Shown one piece after another: positions 16,271-24,478 of a stretch of DNA of 64,000 bases (positions are counted from its first letter, which is position 1; every line of letters starts with the position of its first letter). The notes below the pieces were generated by a model, which was given only the letters and a program-made list of their open reading frames with translations, was not told the DNA's origin and made no database searches. This stretch comes from Bacteroidales bacterium. GTDB lineage: Bacteria; Bacteroidota; Bacteroidia; Bacteroidales; UBA3663. The stretch spans positions 24,806-88,805 of the forward strand of contig JAFZBE010000059.1 of assembly GCA_017561935.1 (NCBI GenBank), read 5' to 3'. A program made the translations under genes and the position numbers.

Positions 16271-19030
16271 GTGAAATATTATTTTGAAATTTGCAGCATG
16301 ATGAACGATATTTGGGCTGATGCCCCTTTTGCCAATTACACCTATCCTCTGGACTCCCTGCTCAACAGTTCAGACTCATTGCAGTATGCCGAGGCCATGC
16401 GTATGCTACGTGATGTCTATGTCGTCAATGTAGAATCTTCGCAAGGTGCTAACCAGATCATTAACTTCAGCAACCGTTTTACCGACAGCTGGTTGCCTTC
16501 GCTCTTTTCGGGCGAATCGTTGATGCTGAAGCTCGTTCTTCTGGTTGGGCTCATCTTCTGCCTCTTCCTATATCTTCCAGCCTTCAAATCGAAGGTCAAT
16601 AGCTATAAGGGAGTACATCTTACAGCCACAGTTTGCCTTGCTCTGATGCTGCTTACTGTACCATTTGGTGCCGATTACTATTTACCCATCTGCCTCACCT
16701 TCCTTGGCGTAGGCATAGTAGTGCTGTTGATCTACGGCTTCGTGAGGATTTCGCTCATTAAGAATAACAATTGGCTCAAACCTCTGCTCGTTATCCTTAC
16801 AATTGTTCTTGCATTTGTCAATATCACAAAACCAATCCCCTCGTTGTCCCAAGTGCAGAGCAACGACAATCCTGTTGACAACTACTTCTGGGTTGTGTGC
16901 AGTGCCTTTCTCCTCTTCACCGTGCTGTCGTTTTTCATCACATGGTCGAAGCACTTCGAATGCAAACGGGCGAAGACATATTCCGAAAAGAAATACCTCA
17001 AACGACACCTACTGCTACTTTGGGCACTTTTCACTTGGTGTTCTGCCTTCCTGATCTACTTCATTGGCACTTATTATAGTGGCACACAGCGCTCCCTGCT
17101 TACTTCGTTGTTCCGCCCTGCATTGTCGGCATGCAAAATCTTCATCCTTGCCGACAACATGTCGGACATCACCCTGGCATTTCGTCGCAGCGGTGTATTC
17201 ATGGGTATGCTTTCGCTAACGCGTCTGTCGGGCTTCCTCGTATCGGCACAACTGATCATTTCTCTATTAGGCGAACGAGTGAAGGCATCGATCAGGATGC
17301 GGCTGGCTCACGCGAAGGACAGTTCGCTGTATGTGTTCTTCGGCATCAACTCAGCTTCGGTACAGGTTTGCAAAACCATCACGGGTGCAAAGGGCAAAAG
17401 TCCTTTGTCTATCTTTGTCGATTCACTGGAAAACGACATTTCGAACACACGCACTACATTTGGCTTCGGAACCTTCATCTCGCTATTCACCCACAAACAT
17501 GAGGCGTTCGAAGCCGTTGCAGCAGCCGACAGGGATGAGCTTCCCGCTTTACTCACCATCTCGTCGGTCAAGCTCGAAGAGTTGTCCAACGACTGCACTT
17601 CCCTTTCTTCCATCGCACTGAAGAACTTGCAGCGTCTCATCGGAGAATCAGCAAAAACCGAATTCTTCTTCCTTTCAGATAACGAGAAAGCCAATATCGC
17701 TGCGGCCAAGATACTTTCCGATCTGCTCGATGCCCAGTCGGGAGAAAAATACACCATCTACTGTAATTGTCGTCAAGGCAGTATGATCCGCCTATTACAG
17801 TTCAGGAATATTCGTATTGAAGCTGTTGACTCAGCCAAACTTGCCATCAATCAATTGAAGAATGAGTCAAAACCTATACTTACCGACCTTGTGAACTTCG
17901 ATCAATTCGGATGCTGCACGTCAACGTTCCGTTCCCTCGTCATCGGGATGGATGACATCGGCGAAGAGGCGGTTAACTTCTTGTACGAGTTTGGCGCATT
18001 TGTCAATTCCGAGAAAAAACGCAGCGACTTCGAATGTCACGTAATCGACAGCCGGATGAAGCAACGGGAGGGTGACCTGTACCTGCGCCGACCAGAACTG
18101 AAATATCAGGAAGGCAAGCGCGAACCCAACGTGCATGTCGAACTCATGCAATTGAAGGAGGGCAGCGAGATATTCTGGGATTGGCTCAACCACCACATCG
18201 CAACCTTGCAATTCATCCTCATTGCTGTGGGTGAAGGAGAGGCGCAGTTGAACCTGGCAGACGAGATCTATAATCTTGCGGTGCGACATCGCACCTCAGC
18301 GCCACAGTTACCGCTCAAGATATACGTATGTGCTTATTCAACCAATGATGCCAACAAACTAAAACTCATGGCCGAGACATATTGTTCTCACAATGATTAC
18401 GGCAATGTGCAACTGATTCCATTCGGCATGCCCGATACGCTCTTCACATACGATAACATCTCAAGAAGATTGGAGAAACAAAAGGCCGAGCAGTATTTCA
18501 TAGCCTACCAGAATGCAACAGCAAAACTCTCTTGTGGGGTTCAGCAGACGTGGATGGATCGTCGCGAAAAGTACGAAAAGGATCACGCTTATGCTTCGAT
18601 CCTGGAATTCCTTCGTATGGAGTCGCAAGATATAAGCAACGAATATCATCGCAAAACCAAGATTGCAATACTCAAAAAGGCTCTTGAGCAGGCAGCGTTG
18701 CTGGATGACGAAAAGAGGTATTCGATGGAGAATCTCTATGAGGCGCTTCCCGAATCGTTGTCTCCCGATACGGATTTCAACCACATTGTCGAGGATGATT
18801 ATTTAAATACCTTGATCCAAAATATGGCAGTCATTGAACACATCCGATGGAATGCAAGCCATGAGTTACAGGGATTCCAGTATTCCGACAACGTGCCGAA
18901 GGATTTGAGGTCATTGCTCCGGAAACATAAATGTCTGACCGACTGGAGCAAGTTGGATGACTACACCAGACTCTATGACTTTGCCGTAGTACTGACCACA
19001 TTAAAACTTGAAAAAGATGGAAAACAATGA
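16271..19030 (+). CDS. Membrane protein with tandem RCK/TrkA-like Rossmann domains and a C-terminal RyR-like domain
   Basis: 919 residues, first gene of a three-gene operon. About seven hydrophobic segments lie at ~83-103, 114-131, 136-162, 168-188, 203-224, 245-268 and 306-333. The cytoplasmic part opens with SSLYVFFGINSASVQVCKTI (351-370), a Rossmann-like beta-alpha-beta with a degenerate Gly motif. A second such unit, FRSLVIGMDDIGEEAVNFLYEFGAF, starts near 553. Both resemble RCK/TrkA-N domains that bind NAD-type nucleotides. The tail (~835-910) has the RyR-like pattern AVIEHIRWNASHELQGF then HKCLTDWSKLDD. No TVGYG-type selectivity filter is visible, so an ordinary K+ channel is not supported; a nucleotide-sensing membrane module fits better. 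Start uncertain: ATGs at 16298 and 16301 are alternatives and TTTG-N19-GAAATTTG (16263-16293) may be the promoter. Its stop overlaps the next start. Confidence 0.75.
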   Translation: MKYYFEICSMMNDIWADAPFANYTYPLDSLLNSSDSLQYAEAMRMLRDVYVVNVESSQGANQIINFSNRFTDSWLPSLFSGESLMLKLVLLVGLIFCLFLYLPAFKSKVNSYKGVHLTATVCLALMLLTVPFGADYYLPICLTFLGVGIVVLLIYGFVRISLIKNNNWLKPLLVILTIVLAFVNITKPIPSLSQVQSNDNPVDNYFWVVCSAFLLFTVLSFFITWSKHFECKRAKTYSEKKYLKRHLLLLWALFTWCSAFLIYFIGTYYSGTQRSLLTSLFRPALSACKIFILADNMSDITLAFRRSGVFMGMLSLTRLSGFLVSAQLIISLLGERVKASIRMRLAHAKDSSLYVFFGINSASVQVCKTITGAKGKSPLSIFVDSLENDISNTRTTFGFGTFISLFTHKHEAFEAVAAADRDELPALLTISSVKLEELSNDCTSLSSIALKNLQRLIGESAKTEFFFLSDNEKANIAAAKILSDLLDAQSGEKYTIYCNCRQGSMIRLLQFRNIRIEAVDSAKLAINQLKNESKPILTDLVNFDQFGCCTSTFRSLVIGMDDIGEEAVNFLYEFGAFVNSEKKRSDFECHVIDSRMKQREGDLYLRRPELKYQEGKREPNVHVELMQLKEGSEIFWDWLNHHIATLQFILIAVGEGEAQLNLADEIYNLAVRHRTSAPQLPLKIYVCAYSTNDANKLKLMAETYCSHNDYGNVQLIPFGMPDTLFTYDNISRRLEKQKAEQYFIAYQNATAKLSCGVQQTWMDRREKYEKDHAYASILEFLRMESQDISNEYHRKTKIAILKKALEQAALLDDEKRYSMENLYEALPESLSPDTDFNHIVEDDYLNTLIQNMAVIEHIRWNASHELQGFQYSDNVPKDLRSLLRKHKCLTDWSKLDDYTRLYDFAVVLTTLKLEKDGKQ

Positions 19031-19310
19031 GTATATACCGCACCCTGTTGACACTTCGGATGTTGAGCTGCCCGCCGAGATCATGGAGCTTGCAGAGGTG
19101 ATAGCACGCAATGTGCATGAGGTATGGGCCGAGTCGCGTCTGCGCGAAGGTTGGACCTACGGAGAAGTGCGTGATGATGCCAAGAGACAGACGCCGTGTC
19201 TGGTGGAGTATGACGAGCTGAGCGACGAGGAAAAGTCCTACGACCTCAATACAGCCCTCGGTACACTTAGACTAATCACCAAACTCGGATTCAGGATTAT
19301 TAAAGAATAA
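19017..19310 (+). CDS. Free-standing RyR-domain protein
   Basis: 97 residues that are essentially one RyR domain, the ~90-residue module named for the ryanodine receptor. Diagnostic stretch: NVHEVWAESRLREGWTYG, then CLVEYDELSDEEKSYDLN and ALGTLRLITKLGFRI. This is a near-ideal match to the family pattern of VH..W...R...GW.yG followed by L.pydeL...ek.yD. I chose the ATG at 19017, which overlaps the stop of the membrane protein (19028-19030) by 14 bases; a TTG nine bases earlier is less likely. RyR domains in bacteria are suspected to bind nucleotide-like ligands. Together with the RyR-like tail of the upstream protein and the TIR protein 8 bases downstream, it suggests a ligand-sensing role. 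Confidence 0.88.
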   Translation: MENNEYIPHPVDTSDVELPAEIMELAEVIARNVHEVWAESRLREGWTYGEVRDDAKRQTPCLVEYDELSDEEKSYDLNTALGTLRLITKLGFRIIKE

Positions 19311-19318
19311 CCATAGCT

Positions 19319-20686
19319 ATGAACGAACCAATCTTTATCAGCTACAAGCGAATAGACAAGGATATTGTGCTACCTATCGTCGAAGCAATAAAGGAAAGGA
19401 CAGGAGCCAACTGCTGGATAGACCTCGAAGGTATTGAGAGTGGTGACCAGTTCGAACGAGTCATCATCCGCGCCATAAAGAATTGCGAAATCCTTGTCTT
19501 CATGATGACAAGCAACTCGATCGCTCCCATGCTCGATCCGAAGACAGGACAACCTGACTATAACACCCCGTCATGGACCGAAAGGGAAGTGAAGTTCGCT
19601 CTTGATCGTAAGAAGCGCATCATTCCCCTCAGCATCGACGGCACGATGGTAACTGACTGCGATTGGCTTGCGTTCAATTGCAGCGGCATTGATTGCATCA
19701 ACTACAATGACTCCGACCAACGAGAGAAGTTCTTTCGCAATCTCTCGAAATGGCTGAAGAAAAAGGAAATCCCCGAGATGAAGCATGCACCGAAGGTGGA
19801 GGAGAAACCTGCACCAAAAGTAGAGGAGAAACCCACGCCCGTTTCACCGCCTGCCGAATCGACGAAACCCAAGCTCAAGCCTGTTCATTTTGCCATTATC
19901 GCAGCCATCATGGGTGCTATCGCAGCTATAGCGTTCTGGCCAAAAAGCGAACCCCCAAAACCATCGGCACCACCAGTAGTTGTCTCCACCGAAACCGTTT
20001 CTGATAAAGCGGCTGCCACACCACCAGCTGAATCCCAGAACACCGCGCCTGCAGCAAACGAGGTTACCACAAACAACCAGCCTCAACCCTCATCAACCAC
20101 CAAGCCTTCTGCTACACAAACCGCTGCATCATCAAAAACTACATCAACCTCGCAACCCTCACAAGGCAAGACCGCCGAGGAAGCCATACCTACGGTGAGT
20201 GGCGATCCAACTGAACTTGACAACCTCGGCGTAAAATATCTGTTCGGCGATGGTGTCAAAAAAGACCCCAAGCAGGCCGTCATCTATTTCCAGAGCGCAG
20301 CAAAGCAAGGTTTAGCCAGCGCACAAAGCCATTTAGGCAGCTGTTACTATACCGGCACAGGCATCGGCCAAAACTACAAGCAGGCTTTCGAATGGTTCAA
20401 GAAAGCAGCCGGCAAGGGCGACATTACTGCACAGGATAATTTGGGAAGCTGTTATCTGCTCGGTCATGGAACCGCTCAAAACTATGCAGCCGCAGTAGAA
20501 TGGTACCAAAAAGCCGCCGACAAAGGCAATGCAAGCGCTCAAGCACATCTTGGCAGTTGTTACCTCTACGGACAAGGTGTCACATCCGACAAGGACAAGG
20601 CCATCTTCTGGTACGAGAAAGCAGCTGACAAAGGCAATACAACCGCCAAAAGAAATCTCGAAAAGCTAAAGGCTGCTGTAGATTGA
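19319..20686 (+). CDS. TIR - transmembrane - Sel1-repeat protein
   Basis: 455 residues. Residues 1-150 form a TIR domain: PIFISYKRIDKDIVLPIVEA, CWIDLEGIESGDQF, the SNSIAP loop, and SWTEREVKFALD. The Glu90 four residues after Trp86 is in the position of the catalytic Glu of NAD-cleaving TIRs (WxxxE in SARM1), so NADase or nucleotide-cyclising activity is possible. A Lys/Pro/Glu linker precedes one membrane segment (190-207, HFAIIAAIMGAIAAIAFW), then a Pro/Thr/Ser-rich spacer and four Sel1-like repeats (~300-450) with the ..LG.cY..G.G...d...A..Wy.kAA.kG pattern. Topology implied: TIR in the cytoplasm, Sel1 repeats in the periplasm. Last gene of the operon, 8 bases after the RyR gene and followed by a terminator hairpin. 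Confidence 0.9.
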   Translation: MNEPIFISYKRIDKDIVLPIVEAIKERTGANCWIDLEGIESGDQFERVIIRAIKNCEILVFMMTSNSIAPMLDPKTGQPDYNTPSWTEREVKFALDRKKRIIPLSIDGTMVTDCDWLAFNCSGIDCINYNDSDQREKFFRNLSKWLKKKEIPEMKHAPKVEEKPAPKVEEKPTPVSPPAESTKPKLKPVHFAIIAAIMGAIAAIAFWPKSEPPKPSAPPVVVSTETVSDKAAATPPAESQNTAPAANEVTTNNQPQPSSTTKPSATQTAASSKTTSTSQPSQGKTAEEAIPTVSGDPTELDNLGVKYLFGDGVKKDPKQAVIYFQSAAKQGLASAQSHLGSCYYTGTGIGQNYKQAFEWFKKAAGKGDITAQDNLGSCYLLGHGTAQNYAAAVEWYQKAADKGNASAQAHLGSCYLYGQGVTSDKDKAIFWYEKAADKGNTTAKRNLEKLKAAVD

Positions 20687-20693
20687 TAAAAAT

Positions 20694-20730
20694 GAGAGCA
20701 TCGCGATTCGCAAGGGATCGTGATGCTCTC
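20694..20730. terminator. Hairpin between the TIR operon and the convergent envelope operon
   Basis: GAGAGCATCGCGATT pairs with GATCGTGATGCTCTC around an 7-8 base loop; 8 bases after the TIR gene stop and 34 bases from the stop of the opposing gene. Probably works for the plus strand and possibly both. Confidence 0.7.
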
Positions 20731-20763
20731 GTTCTTCAATGATGATTCAAAAAATCTAATTCT

Positions 20764-22245
20764 TTACCAACAGAAGCCGGCACCTATCTGGAACGCTCCT
20801 GTGTTGTCCGCACAAAAGTCCTTGTAATCACCCTTGTTCACCCAATAGGTATAGCGATAGGTGAACTTCAAGGCGAATCGAAAATACTTCAGTACCAAGC
20901 CACCCTCAACAGCAGGACCATGGAACATCTGTTTCGAAGTCAGTTCTTTCAACAAATCTTCACCAGTCTCATTCACGGTCGAATTGAACTTTTCGGGGTC
21001 GAACTTATCAAACGCGCCATAATGATAACCAATACCGGCATGGATGTAGATAGGAACCCAGATGTGCCACGAAGGTCCTGTCATAAAACAAGCCTCGTAT
21101 TGCATCTTTTCGGGATATAACTCACCCGATTCCTCATCCTTTTTCATTTTTTCCTTATAGACAAACTTCTGGGTAACAGGATCGTAACTACCTTCAATAT
21201 GCGAATCGAACTGGTTGAAGAAATCCTTATTGATCAAGAAGGTACTGTACCAGCCGTTAGCCTTGTTCTGATAGAAGTTGCCGTATGTGAAACCAAGCAT
21301 CTCGTTGGTTAAGCCATATTCAAACAACAGGGTGCGGGAGTGGCTGTCGCGGCGAAGGCTTGCCTTACGCACGACCTCAAGGTTTTCGTTGGCCTGCTTC
21401 GCATAGCGCGTACAGCCGTTTTCGATCACCTGCTCGAACATCTGACGCGAACGTTCGAGATTGCCGGCTGACAATTCCTTCTCGCCCATATTCAAGACAG
21501 CTTCACAGTCACGATCAAAATTGCGCTGTGCGGCATACATCGACTGGCGCAGTTTCTCGTTACCGTCATAAACCAGCAGTTTATTGTATGCGTTCACCGC
21601 CTCGTGATAACGGAAGAAGTGGTCGGCTTCGATAGCCTGGTTGTACCAAATCAACATCGAGTCGCACAACTGAATGTGCTGCAGGATGTTGGCCGTGTCG
21701 TTCAGGTATTCGGGGCAGTAGCGACAAAGCTCATAGTTGTCCTTGGCCTTCTGGTATTCGCTGTTGTTGAACGATGCCTGCGCCTTCTCCAGATAATCGA
21801 AGAACGGGCTGCGCAGCACTGAGTAGGGGTCGCTCACCGTATATTCGAACAGCTGCTTGTCCTTGAGTGGGAGCGGCATACGATAGTCCTGGAAACCAGG
21901 CACACGGATGGTAAGCCTACGGTTCGAGAAGTCGCGACCGGGCTCCTGCGTCACGAAGACGATGCTATAGGTCTTCTTTCCGGCGATCGAATCGACGGTG
22001 ACATTCAGTTGGGTTTGCGACTCATGAGTCGATTCGAAAGTGAGTCCGAAGGGTTCGTGTGTGACAAACTGCACCATGGCTTCGTGGCGATCTCCACAGG
22101 GATAGACGCCGAAGCCCTGTGTCGTTTCCTGCACGTTGAGGAGCTTCAGGTTTTCTTGTCCGAATAGCGCCGAAGCGCTCAACAATAACATTCCTACGAT
22201 GGCCGTTCTCGACAAGGTCAGGAATGAGGCAAAAGGTTTTTTCAT
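20764..22245 (-). CDS. Exported protein with TPR region and C-terminal outer-membrane barrel-like domain
   Basis: 493 residues with signal peptide (MKKPFASFLTLSRTAIVGML..ALFGQE). An N-terminal beta domain of about 120 residues is followed by helical repeats at ~150-280 (ASFNNSEYQKAKDNYELC, HEAVNAYNKLLVYDGNEKL, ELSAGNLERSRQMFEQVIEN). The C-terminal ~190 residues alternate aromatic and polar residues like a small outer-membrane beta-barrel and end in GAFQIGAGFCW, a terminal aromatic typical of barrel signals. Last gene of the five-gene minus-strand operon, 12 bases after the NTF2-like gene. Likely an outer-membrane component of whatever the operon builds; function unknown. Confidence 0.75.
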   Translation of the reverse strand: MKKPFASFLTLSRTAIVGMLLLSASALFGQENLKLLNVQETTQGFGVYPCGDRHEAMVQFVTHEPFGLTFESTHESQTQLNVTVDSIAGKKTYSIVFVTQEPGRDFSNRRLTIRVPGFQDYRMPLPLKDKQLFEYTVSDPYSVLRSPFFDYLEKAQASFNNSEYQKAKDNYELCRYCPEYLNDTANILQHIQLCDSMLIWYNQAIEADHFFRYHEAVNAYNKLLVYDGNEKLRQSMYAAQRNFDRDCEAVLNMGEKELSAGNLERSRQMFEQVIENGCTRYAKQANENLEVVRKASLRRDSHSRTLLFEYGLTNEMLGFTYGNFYQNKANGWYSTFLINKDFFNQFDSHIEGSYDPVTQKFVYKEKMKKDEESGELYPEKMQYEACFMTGPSWHIWVPIYIHAGIGYHYGAFDKFDPEKFNSTVNETGEDLLKELTSKQMFHGPAVEGGLVLKYFRFALKFTYRYTYWVNKGDYKDFCADNTGAFQIGAGFCW

Positions 22246-22257
22246 AGCAAAAATAGA

Positions 22258-23271
22258 TTATTTAATGGTGAAATAATCAAGGTTAAACACTTCATCGCGA
22301 GTGATTTCACGTCCCTCGTATTCATTGGGTTGCCAGGTGCGCACCTCGATGCTCGGGTTCATCGGGTCTTCGAAATTGACCATGAGGAACAGCCATCCGA
22401 CATCTGAATAGGTCGAAGTATTCCAATACTGCTTGAGCGTGACGCCGTAGATCCGCTCGTGGATAGGGTGCTGGATAACCGACACCTCCTCGAACTTGAT
22501 GTTTATGTAATTGTTCTTGCTGAAGATCTTCTGCAGCTTGGCGATGTATTCCTTCTTGTTCTGCACCACGAGCTGATAGGTCTGTCCGCCCAGTCCCTGC
22601 AACATCAGGTTTTCGTCCTTGTTGCGGTCCTTCTTGCGCAATACGGTACCAGTGATAATCAGAGCATCATCACTATATACCTGCTTCAAGTAACCGAGGT
22701 CCTTGCGGTTATAGGCGGTGCGGAACACCTCGATGAAGTCGAGTATCATCTGACGTCTGACAAGGTCTTCCTCCTTCACGCCGTTCACAATCACATTGTT
22801 GTAGTTGTGTTTCTCGAGCTGCATATTCACTTCGGTGAGATGACCATCGTTGTCGAAGCTCATTACCATGTCCTGGAAGGAATTGTTCATGTCGGCATCG
22901 AGGACGTTAACGGGGATGTCGCGCATCTGGAAGCCTCGGTTGCCGAATAGCGTGAGGACATTGCCCTCGACCTCATCAACGCTGCAGTTGATGGGGCTCT
23001 GTTCCCACAGGTCCATGATGCTCTTCACCAGGGCCTTGTTGACGGGATTCTTTTCGGGAAAACTGACTTTCAGCTTGTCTTTTAGCTTCTTTCCGTCCTC
23101 CAGTATGGATTCGTTGAACGAAGTAAGCAGACTTGATGCTTCCTGCTCAATGTTTTCCTTTGCGGCAGCAGACATCTGTCCGCTCAGCACCTTGACCTTG
23201 ACGGCTTGTGCCTTCAACCCCATCGTAGTGAACGGGATAAGGAATAGGAGTAAAGTGACAATTCTTTTCAT
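22258..23271 (-). CDS. Exported protein with NTF2/SnoaL-like domain
   Basis: 337 residues; signal peptide MKRIVTLLLFLIPFTTMGLKAQ. The first half is helical then beta-rich with no recognised motif. The second half (~178-330) resembles the NTF2/SnoaL cone fold: LDFIEVFRTAYNRKDLGYLKQVYSDDALIITG, then an alternating strand region with VTLKQYWNTSTYSDVGWLF. This is the layout of nuclear-transport-factor-2-like lumazine-binding or scaffolding domains, here in an exported protein. Located 23 bases after the preceding gene of the operon. Assignment is from pattern only. Confidence 0.65.
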   Translation of the reverse strand: MKRIVTLLLFLIPFTTMGLKAQAVKVKVLSGQMSAAAKENIEQEASSLLTSFNESILEDGKKLKDKLKVSFPEKNPVNKALVKSIMDLWEQSPINCSVDEVEGNVLTLFGNRGFQMRDIPVNVLDADMNNSFQDMVMSFDNDGHLTEVNMQLEKHNYNNVIVNGVKEEDLVRRQMILDFIEVFRTAYNRKDLGYLKQVYSDDALIITGTVLRKKDRNKDENLMLQGLGGQTYQLVVQNKKEYIAKLQKIFSKNNYINIKFEEVSVIQHPIHERIYGVTLKQYWNTSTYSDVGWLFLMVNFEDPMNPSIEVRTWQPNEYEGREITRDEVFNLDYFTIK

Positions 23272-23294
23272 TGTTTGAAGTGTGTATTGCGGTT

Positions 23295-24425
23295 TTATTT
23301 TTCTGATTTATTCGATTTCTGCGGGCGTTTGGGGAGATATTCCTCGAAGAGGGAATACACGTTATGTTGGGGCGTATTGGTGTAGAGCAGGGCCGTGAGC
23401 TCGGCAGGCGCATCAGTGCCCAACTGACTGAGGGGAATACTCACGAGCAGCATGTGGGTGAACCCGAAGGAGGTGTTGCGCAACACCAGGATACCTGTCA
23501 GCAAGCCCTTCTCGGGAATATATTGCGCGGCAGCGAAAGGCTCCATCACGCCTTCGTCCCTCAATCCGCCCAAGAGGGTTGCCCAGTCGCATCGCCACGT
23601 CACAAAACGTCCTCCATACTGCCGATGCATCACTTCGACGGTCAGGCTATCGGGTATCACATTGCCCAACATCAGGTTCTTGACCGACTCCTTCGGGAAT
23701 CTCTGCGACCAGATGGGCGAGATGTTCTCGTCAGGCTCCTTCCCTTCATAATATCCATCGGCACAAAGCGAATCGATATAGAACACGTCGCCAATGGTGT
23801 GCCACACCTCTGGATTACCCGTGGCATAGACCTGATCGATTGAGGGGAGTGGGTTGGGCAATGCCTTGCCCTTGAAGGACTGCAGTCGCAAGCCCTGTCG
23901 TTCGTCCTCTTCTTTCTTGTCGGTGCCGTAGATGAGTTCGCGTTCCTTCGGGATGGAGAGGCGTAGGGTGGTCTCGTCGGAACCTCCTGTGATGAGTATC
24001 CGATAACGATTGTAATCCTCAAGGACCTTCACGCCGGTTACATTCTCAAGTATCGGAATTGCCTTGCCGAAGGACTTGAACAGTCCGCTACCGTAGGGAC
24101 AAGCTTCGAGGAACAGACGGATTCCGTTCTCTTTCATCCACCTGGCGCGCTCGGCTTCAGAACCGTGTAGAGCAATTCTCAGCAGGATTCGTTCGATGCC
24201 ACGCCACAGGAATGGATTGAGCACTTGCTGTATTTCGGGACTGAAAACCGCTACGCCAAAATGCGTCAGATCGCCCGCAGCATTGTACTCTTCGTGAAGG
24301 GGCAGAAGAGTAGGGTAACGCTGCATGGCCTCCTTCAGGCGCTGCATCTCGACGGTCTCTTCGGCAACAAGGGTGCCAAAGAGTGTCGTCAAGAATAGTA
24401 TGGTAACAGTTATCAGTCTTCGCAT
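23295..24425 (-). CDS. Exported protein of unknown family
   Basis: 376 residues from the ATG at 24425 (MRRLITVTILFLTTLFGTLVAEE signal peptide); an ATG 18 bases upstream gives a poorer signal. Recognisable blocks are few: an amphipathic N-terminal half including VAVFSPEIQQVLNPFLWRGI, a middle part with GDVFYIDSLCADGYYEG, and a Lys/Arg-rich end. Only three Cys are present in the mature part. It is encoded between the TPR/Sel1 and NTF2-like genes. I do not recognise it; co-transcription implies it works with the other four exported proteins. Confidence 0.7.
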   Translation of the reverse strand: MRRLITVTILFLTTLFGTLVAEETVEMQRLKEAMQRYPTLLPLHEEYNAAGDLTHFGVAVFSPEIQQVLNPFLWRGIERILLRIALHGSEAERARWMKENGIRLFLEACPYGSGLFKSFGKAIPILENVTGVKVLEDYNRYRILITGGSDETTLRLSIPKERELIYGTDKKEEDERQGLRLQSFKGKALPNPLPSIDQVYATGNPEVWHTIGDVFYIDSLCADGYYEGKEPDENISPIWSQRFPKESVKNLMLGNVIPDSLTVEVMHRQYGGRFVTWRCDWATLLGGLRDEGVMEPFAAAQYIPEKGLLTGILVLRNTSFGFTHMLLVSIPLSQLGTDAPAELTALLYTNTPQHNVYSLFEEYLPKRPQKSNKSEK

Positions 24426-24478
24426 GTAAATACCTTTAATCAATCACTTTCGTATGACTCTTCGCACACTGCAGTACG

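Noticed and set aside
16271..19030. Potassium channel or Trk-type transporter for the RCK-containing membrane protein
   Set aside because: No selectivity-filter motif and an unusual segment count; RCK-like domains alone do not prove ion transport.
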